NCBI RefSeq assembly: GCF_036555685.1
Contig: NZ_DATBKY010000161.1
Span: 5,596-69,595, forward strand
Reading direction: 5' to 3'
DNA: 64,000 nt
DNA from: Actinophytocola sp036555685
GTDB taxonomy: Bacteria > Actinomycetota > Actinomycetes > Mycobacteriales > Pseudonocardiaceae
The notes below the pieces were generated by a model. It did no database searches. It saw only the letters and a list, made by a program, of their open reading frames with translations, and was not told the origin of the DNA. The position numbers were made by a program, and so were the translations under genes. Shown piece by piece: positions 59,360 through 64,000 of this stretch; position 1 is the first letter of the stretch, and every line of letters begins with the position of its first letter.

Positions 59360-60253
59360 ATGGCCACCCGGCCCGGGTTGATGTCCCGAGCGCTGACCGG
59401 CTGGGGCTTCGCACTCCCGTTCGCCGTGCTGTTCCTGGTCTTCACCGCGGGGCCCGTCGTGGCCTCGCTGGTGATGAGCCTGACCGACCTCGGCAGCGCC
59501 GACCTGCTCGACCCGCTCGGCGTCGACATCGTCGGACTGGACAACTACGCACGGCTGTTCGCGGACCCGAAGTTCGTCACGGCCGCGGTCAACACCACGA
59601 TCTTCGTGGTCGTCGGCGTCCCGCTGACGATGGCCCTGTCGTTGCTGGTCGCGCTCGGGCTCAACTCCGGGCTGATCAAGTTCCGGGCCCTGTTCCGGGT
59701 CGGCTACTACCTGCCGGTCGTCACGAGCATCGTGGCGATCTCGGTGGTGTGGCGGTTCATCCTGCAGCCGGACTCCGGGCTGCTGAACACGATGCTCGGC
59801 TTGGTCGGGATCGACGGGCCGAACTGGCTGCAGACCCAGTCAACCGCGTTGCCCACGCTGATCGTGATGGGTGCGTGGCGCAACCTCGGGTTCGGCATGG
59901 TCATCTTCCTGGCCGGCCTGCAGGCGATCCCCAAGGAGCTGTACGAGGCGGCGACCATCGACGGCGCGCGGAAGTGGGCGCAGCTGCGCTTCATCACCGT
60001 GCCGATGCTGCGGCCGACCGTCCTGTTCGTCGCGGTGATCACGACGATCGGCTACGTGCAGTTCTTCGAGGAGCCGTTCGTGATGACCCGCGGCGGCCCG
60101 CTCGACTCGACGCTGTCGCTGGCCTACCACACGTACAACCAGTTCGGCTTCGGCAACTACGGCTACGCCTCGGCGATGGGCTACGTGCTGTTCGTCGTCG
60201 TGGTGCTGTTGTCGATCGCCTGGTTCCGGCTGCTGAGGAACAACGTTGACTAG
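59360..60253 (+). CDS. ABC transporter permease (MalF type)
   Basis: 297 residues, six membrane helices. The permease EAA loop reads YEAATIDGARKWAQLRFITVP. It begins with ATG two bases after the binding-protein stop. It forms the channel with the next gene's product. Its last 8 bases overlap the TTG start of the second permease. Confidence 0.94.
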   Translation: MATRPGLMSRALTGWGFALPFAVLFLVFTAGPVVASLVMSLTDLGSADLLDPLGVDIVGLDNYARLFADPKFVTAAVNTTIFVVVGVPLTMALSLLVALGLNSGLIKFRALFRVGYYLPVVTSIVAISVVWRFILQPDSGLLNTMLGLVGIDGPNWLQTQSTALPTLIVMGAWRNLGFGMVIFLAGLQAIPKELYEAATIDGARKWAQLRFITVPMLRPTVLFVAVITTIGYVQFFEEPFVMTRGGPLDSTLSLAYHTYNQFGFGNYGYASAMGYVLFVVVVLLSIAWFRLLRNNVD

Positions 60254-61145
60254 CGCACTGGACACCCGTACCGAGACCCTGCCGGAGGGGCCGCCCCGCC
60301 GCCGGGCCGGCGACGACCTGCGCTCACGCGACCACGTCGCCCGCGTCGTGCTGCACGTCGTGCTCGGCGCCGGGCTCGTGGTGATGATCGGCCCGTTCAT
60401 CTGGATGGCGCTCGCGTCGTTCAAGACCGAGGGCGAGATCCGTGCCGACCCGCCGACGTTCTTCCCGCAGAACGGCACGCTGGACAACTACCACACGCTG
60501 TTCACCCGGCTGGACTTCCCGACGTACTTCACGAACTCGGTCGTGGTCGCGGTCGTGACGACGGTCGGCAACCTGCTGTTCTGCTCGGCGGCGGGCTACG
60601 CGCTCGCGAAGCTGGCCTTTCCCGGCAAGCGGGTGCTGTTCCTCATCGTGCTCGGCACGATCATGGTGCCGAGCGTCGTGACGATGGTCCCGCTGTTCGT
60701 GCTGTCCAGCAACCTCGGCCTGGTCAACTCGCTCGCCGGGCTGATCCTGCCGTTCCTGGCGCAGGCGTTCGGCGTGTTCCTGATGCGCCAGTTCATCCTG
60801 TCCATTCCGGACGACCTGCTGGAGGCGGCCCGCATCGACGGCGCGAGCGAACTGCGGATCTACTGGCAGATCGTGCTTCCGCTGTGCCGCCCGGCGCTCG
60901 CGACCCTCGGCATCCTCACGTTCCTGGCCTCCTGGAACAACTTCCTGTGGCCGCTGGTCGCGGCGACCACGGAGGACAAGTACACGCTGCCGGTCGCGCT
61001 CGCCCTGTACGCCATCGGGCAGAACCAGACGCGGTACGACCTGCTGCTCGCGGGTTCGGTGATCATCGTGCTGCCCGTGCTCGTCGTGTTCCTGTTGCTG
61101 CAACGCCACTTCGTCCGTGGCATCGCCACCACCGGTCTCAAATGA
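60246..61145 (+). CDS. ABC transporter permease (MalG type)
   Basis: 299 residues with six membrane helices. The EAA loop is LEAARIDGASELRIYWQIVLP. I chose the rare TTG start: GAGGA lies seven bases upstream and no better start precedes the first helix. An N-terminal Arg-rich stretch leads into it. No ATP-binding subunit follows; such importers in actinomycetes often share a distant MsiK-type ATPase. Confidence 0.93.
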   Translation: MTSALDTRTETLPEGPPRRRAGDDLRSRDHVARVVLHVVLGAGLVVMIGPFIWMALASFKTEGEIRADPPTFFPQNGTLDNYHTLFTRLDFPTYFTNSVVVAVVTTVGNLLFCSAAGYALAKLAFPGKRVLFLIVLGTIMVPSVVTMVPLFVLSSNLGLVNSLAGLILPFLAQAFGVFLMRQFILSIPDDLLEAARIDGASELRIYWQIVLPLCRPALATLGILTFLASWNNFLWPLVAATTEDKYTLPVALALYAIGQNQTRYDLLLAGSVIIVLPVLVVFLLLQRHFVRGIATTGLK

Positions 61146-61158
61146 GGAAGGTTCCCTG

Positions 61159-62727
61159 ATGGCCCGATTAGTAGCTGTCCGCAAGCTGGCCCTCGCCACG
61201 GGGCTCGCCGTCGCGCTGGTCGCGACGCTCGGGCCGGCCGCCGGTGCCGCCCCGGACGACCGCGAGATGGTCGCCGCGGAGCAGGACCGCCAGGCGACGC
61301 TGATGCGCGACACCTGGAAGTCGTTCACCGCGATGGTCGCGCCCGAGACCGGGCTGCCGTCGGACAACATCAACGGCAACCTCGACCCGGCGTCCCGGTC
61401 GGCGTACACCTCGCCGACGAACGTCGGGGCCTACCTGTGGTCGGCGATCGTGGCCGAGGACGCCGGCATCATCGGCCGCGAGGAACTCGTCTCGCGCACG
61501 AAGAAGACGCTGGACTCGCTCGGCAAGCTCGAACGACACCCGGCGTCGGGCCAGTTCTACAACTGGTACAACCCGGCGACGCTGGAGAAGCTGCGCGTGT
61601 GGCCGGAGGACGGGTCCACCGTCTACCCGTTCCTGTCCAGTGTGGACAACGCGTGGATGGCGTCGGCGCTGATGGTCGTGCGCAACGCCGTCCCGGAGGT
61701 GCGCGCGCAGGCACAGAAGCTGCTCGACCCGATGGACTTCAACTTCTACTACGACCCCGCGGGCAGGTCGCCGGACGTGCGGGCCGGCCTGATGCGCGGC
61801 GGGTTCTGGGACGAGCAGCCGCCCGGCTGCTCGATCGTCGGCAACTACCCCGGGCACGGACCGGACGTCTGGTACACCTGCCACACGTACGGCAACTTCG
61901 CGAGCGAGACACGGATGATCTCCTACGTGGCGATCTCGCTGGGCCAGGTGCCGCCGGAGCACTACTTCGTGCCGTGGCGGACGTTCCCGGACACCTGTGA
62001 CTGGGGCTGGCAGGAGCAGAAGCCGGCCGGGCAGTTCGTGGACTACATGGGCATCCCGGTGTTCGAGGGCCAGTACACCTACCGCGGGCTGAAGTTCATC
62101 CCGACGTGGGGCGGGGACATGTTCGAGGAGCTGATGCCGGACATGTTCGTGCCGGAGGTCAAGTGGGGCAAGAAGTCCTGGGCCCGGCAGCACTCGGTGT
62201 ACGTGCGCGGCCAGATCGAGCACGGCCTGAACGACGCGAAGTACGGCTATTGGGGCTTCTCGCCCGCGTCCAACCCGGCAGGCGGGTACCGCGAGTACGG
62301 CGTGGACATCATGGGCCTGGACACGCCGGGCTACACGAGCGACCAGGAGCGGACGTCGGTCGACGTCGGGTTCGAGGGCTGCCGCGACGCGCAACCGCTG
62401 CCGGCGTCCTACGGCGACGGTGTGGTGACGCCGCACGCGGTGGTGCTGGCGCTGCCCTACCAGCCGAAGGCGGCGCTGGCCGAGCTCGCGAAGCTGCGCC
62501 GGGACTTCGACTCCTACGGGCCGGGCGGCTTCTACGACTCGATCGCCGTGCGCAGCGGCACGGTGGCGAAGCGGTACCTGGCGCTCGACCAGGGCATGAT
62601 CATGGGCGCGCTGGGCAACCTGCTCGGCCATGACCTGCTGCGGAACGCCTTCACCAAGGGCGGCGCGGACAAGCACCTGCGCCCGCTGATGGCCATGGAG
62701 GAGTTCAACCTCCCGGCGCACCAGTAG
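61159..62727 (+). CDS. Secreted glucoamylase-family / GH144-like glycoside hydrolase
   Basis: 522 residues from ATG 61159 with GAGGAAGG upstream. A Sec signal peptide (about 1-30, VRKLALATGLAVALVATLGPAAGA) is followed by an (alpha/alpha)-barrel type protein. TSPTNVGAYLWSAIVAEDAG, GQFYNWYNPATLEKL and SVDNAWMASALMVV match the family annotated glucoamylase/DUF3131, which includes endo-beta-1,2-glucanases (GH144). YFVPWRTFPDTCDWGW and GMIMGALGNLLG are further on. It lies 13 bp below the permease in the same run, so it probably feeds the importer with oligosaccharides. Confidence 0.82.
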   Translation: MARLVAVRKLALATGLAVALVATLGPAAGAAPDDREMVAAEQDRQATLMRDTWKSFTAMVAPETGLPSDNINGNLDPASRSAYTSPTNVGAYLWSAIVAEDAGIIGREELVSRTKKTLDSLGKLERHPASGQFYNWYNPATLEKLRVWPEDGSTVYPFLSSVDNAWMASALMVVRNAVPEVRAQAQKLLDPMDFNFYYDPAGRSPDVRAGLMRGGFWDEQPPGCSIVGNYPGHGPDVWYTCHTYGNFASETRMISYVAISLGQVPPEHYFVPWRTFPDTCDWGWQEQKPAGQFVDYMGIPVFEGQYTYRGLKFIPTWGGDMFEELMPDMFVPEVKWGKKSWARQHSVYVRGQIEHGLNDAKYGYWGFSPASNPAGGYREYGVDIMGLDTPGYTSDQERTSVDVGFEGCRDAQPLPASYGDGVVTPHAVVLALPYQPKAALAELAKLRRDFDSYGPGGFYDSIAVRSGTVAKRYLALDQGMIMGALGNLLGHDLLRNAFTKGGADKHLRPLMAMEEFNLPAHQ

Positions 62728-62732
62728 GACCC

Positions 62733-62769
62733 GTGCCGGAGGCGGCAACCCCCTCACCGCCTCCGGCAC
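62733..62769. terminator. Strong terminator after the importer operon
   Basis: GTGCCGGAGGCGG (62733-62745) pairs perfectly with CCGCCTCCGGCAC (62757-62769), 13 bp with an 11-base loop, just after the hydrolase stop and before the convergent YciI gene. Confidence 0.85.
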
Positions 62770-62816
62770 ACCTGCTTGTCACGAGTGGCTGGCGGGTGCG
62801 CGTCGCCGGCCCGATC

Positions 62817-63134
62817 TCACATGGTTCCGGGCGAGATGGCGGGCCGCGTGATCGCGCCCGGCATCGGGTAGACGTCGATCGTGCCGAGGTCCTCGCGGAT
62901 CACCGGGTCGCCCGCGCGGATCGCGAGGACGTCGGCCTCGGAGTCGGCCTCGACCACGGCGATGCCCCACGCACCCGCCGGGTCCAGCACCGGTCCGAAC
63001 GCGACCGCGATCCCCTTGTCCAGCAGGCCCTGCCAGTACGCGACGTGCTCGCCCATGACGGCGGCCTCGTGCTCGGTCATCGAAACCGGCAGGTCCGGCT
63101 TGTACGACACGAACTTGTAGGCGTAACAACTCAC
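62817..63134 (-). CDS. YciI-like protein
   Basis: 105 residues from a GTG that overlaps the stop of the SRPBCC gene as GTGA, with GGAGG upstream. A small alpha-beta fold: YKFVSYKPDLPVSMTEHEAAVM, then YWQGLLDKGIAVAFGPVLDPAGAWGIAVVE and DPVIREDLG. Family members are stress-related or act on small substrates; none is known here. It is the last gene of the run ArsR - small ORF - SRPBCC - YciI. Confidence 0.82.
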   Translation of the reverse strand: MSCYAYKFVSYKPDLPVSMTEHEAAVMGEHVAYWQGLLDKGIAVAFGPVLDPAGAWGIAVVEADSEADVLAIRAGDPVIREDLGTIDVYPMPGAITRPAISPGTM

Positions 63135-63646
63135 GGCAACCTCCCCAGCGCCCGCTCGGCGGCGGCCGCGGCGGCGAGGCCACCGAGGATCATGGCCCAG
63201 CCCTGCGCGTAGGCGCCGCTGTTGTAGCCGCCCGGGAGCGCGCAGTCCTTGCCCGCCTGCTCCTCCGACAGCGCGTCCCACCCGCGGTGCTCGAGCGCGA
63301 CCCGGGTGAGTGCGGGGCCGAGCGCGGTGAACGTCAGCTCCACCTCGGTGGGTTCCGGGGTCGCGGTCCAGTTCAGCGTGAACCCCGACGGCGGTGCCCA
63401 GGCGATGATCGTGCCCCAGCCGACCTCGGTGCCGTCGTGCCAGGTCTCGTAGACCCGGCCGCCGAGGTGGGCCTCGAACGTCACGTCGGCGAGGTCCTCC
63501 TGGCCGGCGGAGATCCGCCGGGGCCACCACAGCCCGATCGTGCGGACGAAGACGTCGAAGGTGTGCTCGATGTCGCTGCGTACCAACGTGTCCTGGCGAA
63601 CGGGGGGCCGCCGCAGCTTGACGACGGTGCTGTCAGGTTTGGTCAT
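63131..63646 (-). CDS. SRPBCC (AHSA1-like) protein
   Basis: 171 residues. A hydrophobic-cavity fold of the START/AHSA1 type, with RSDIEHTFDVFVRTIGLWWP at the start, FEAHLGGRVYETWHDGTEVGWGTI in the middle and RVALEHRGWDALS near the end. Such genes commonly follow an ArsR regulator in actinomycetes. ATG 63646 is preferred to the GTG one codon before it, because GAGGA is spaced five bases away. Confidence 0.85.
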   Translation of the reverse strand: MTKPDSTVVKLRRPPVRQDTLVRSDIEHTFDVFVRTIGLWWPRRISAGQEDLADVTFEAHLGGRVYETWHDGTEVGWGTIIAWAPPSGFTLNWTATPEPTEVELTFTALGPALTRVALEHRGWDALSEEQAGKDCALPGGYNSGAYAQGWAMILGGLAAAAAAERALGRLP

Positions 63647-63842
63647 CACGTTCCTCGCCGGTGTTCTTCGCCGGACCGTCCGCGGTCTCGGCTGCGTCGC
63701 GGAAGTGGCGGAGCACCAGGCCCCAGAGCCGCTCCAGCCGGCCGCGCCGCTCGTCGAGCGGGTCGGGTCCGCGGGTCCGCCGCAGGCGCTGCCATCGGGA
63801 CTGGCCGCGCGGCGGCCGGTCAGCCGGCACGGCCGGCCTCAT
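63633..63842 (-). CDS. Possible small protein between ArsR and SRPBCC genes
   Basis: An open frame of 69 codons (MRPAVPADRPPRGQSRWQRL onward) overlaps the ArsR end by 23 bp and the SRPBCC start by 14 bp. It is Arg-rich with no domain I recognise. A GTG four codons further in is an alternative start. The bridging overlap supports translation, but the composition is what chance would also give at this GC. Confidence 0.35.
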   Translation of the reverse strand: MRPAVPADRPPRGQSRWQRLRRTRGPDPLDERRGRLERLWGLVLRHFRDAAETADGPAKNTGEERDDQT

Positions 63843-64000
63843 CCTGTTCCTCGTCGTCGCCGAGGCCGTGTTCAGCCTCGACCAGGCGGCGGGCCGTGTC
63901 CAGGGCGCCCGCCCACATCTCGTCCAGGAACTCGCGCAGCCCGGCCAGGCCCTCGGGCCGCGCCCGATAGAGCCGCCGGGTGCCGTCGCGGGGGGGGGGG
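63820..64000 (-). CDS. ArsR-type regulator (N-terminus beyond window)
   Basis: The last 56 clear codons read RDGTRRLYRARPEGLAGLRE, the wing and following helix of ArsR regulators that precede SRPBCC genes, then FLDEMWAGALDTARRLVEAE and an acidic tail. The part further left is lost in a G-run at the edge, which would give an implausible Pro-Pro-Pro. It probably controls the genes after it. Confidence 0.72.
   Translation of the reverse strand, partial: PPPRDGTRRLYRARPEGLAGLREFLDEMWAGALDTARRLVEAEHGLGDDEEQDEAGRAG
63990..64000. other. Homopolymer G-run at window edge
   Basis: Eleven G in a row at the very end, in the middle of the ArsR frame. It looks like a sequencing or assembly edge artefact rather than natural sequence. 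Confidence 0.65.

Noticed and set aside
1..64000. tRNA genes, CRISPR arrays, insertion sequences or prophage
   Set aside because: No T-loop-like tRNA ends, no regularly spaced repeats and no transposase or phage proteins were seen; tools would be needed to exclude short or diverged examples.

Overview
The window is chromosomal DNA from a high-GC actinomycete, most likely of the family Pseudonocardiaceae. The evidence is very high GC, many GTG starts, tightly overlapping genes, a BldD homologue with its c-di-GMP motif, and a housekeeping gene order that follows the Mycobacterium tuberculosis Rv2533c-Rv2594c block: nusB, efp, pepQ, B-4DMT protein, aroQ, aroB, aroK, aroC, A24 peptidase, aroE, mltG, ruvX, alaS, rarA, aspS, Rv2578c-type radical SAM, glyoxalase II-like protein, ppi, rel, apt, secF, secD, yajC, ruvB, ruvA, ruvC. 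The last bases are a run of G, so the right edge is probably a contig end. Most genes are on the minus strand. I see no tRNA, rRNA, CRISPR array or insertion sequence, and no gap over 300 bp without a gene.

Layout. 1-4.8 kb: pyrR (partial), bldD with a likely autoregulatory BldD box, an EamA exporter, nusB-efp-pepQ and a small membrane protein. 4.8-14.9 kb: a secreted beta-propeller lipoprotein, a GNAT-VOC fusion, the aroQ-aroB / aroK-aroC / aroE shikimate genes interrupted by an AlkZ-like gene, a prepilin peptidase and a decayed GrpB gene, then mltG. 14.9-20.4 kb: ruvX, alaS, two small membrane proteins and rarA. 20.6-27.2 kb: an accessory stretch of single genes (ankyrin protein, methyltransferase, phosphoesterase, APH-like kinase, DUF389). 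27.2-32.4 kb: aspS, an XRE regulator, and an intein-containing radical SAM protein of the Rv2578c family behind a perfect LexA box. 32.5-37.3 kb: a D-amino-acid oxidase, idi and a complete PQQ operon in the order pqqA-C-D-E-B. 37.4-46.9 kb: YibE/F protein, MBL hydrolase, a GGDEF protein with an altered signature, a LOG protein, a nucleoside hydrolase, a large HTH-STAND-TPR regulator, a cyclophilin and an AraC regulator. 46.9-56.8 kb: rel, a DODA dioxygenase, apt, secF, secD, yajC and ruvB-A-C (ruvC with a LexA box). 57-62.7 kb: a LacI-controlled sugar ABC importer with a secreted glucanase-like protein. 62.8-64 kb: YciI, SRPBCC and ArsR-type genes cut by the window edge.

Functional links. The aro genes form overlapping pairs. 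The two LexA sites place Holliday-junction resolution (ruvCAB) and the radical SAM protein in the SOS response. The LacI regulator, with two matched operators upstream, is followed directly by the binding protein, two permeases and a secreted hydrolase, a self-contained uptake system that lacks only its ATPase. The most striking element is the intein: it sits exactly at the third cysteine of the radical SAM cluster motif, so an SOS-induced Fe-S enzyme cannot form its cluster until protein splicing has occurred.
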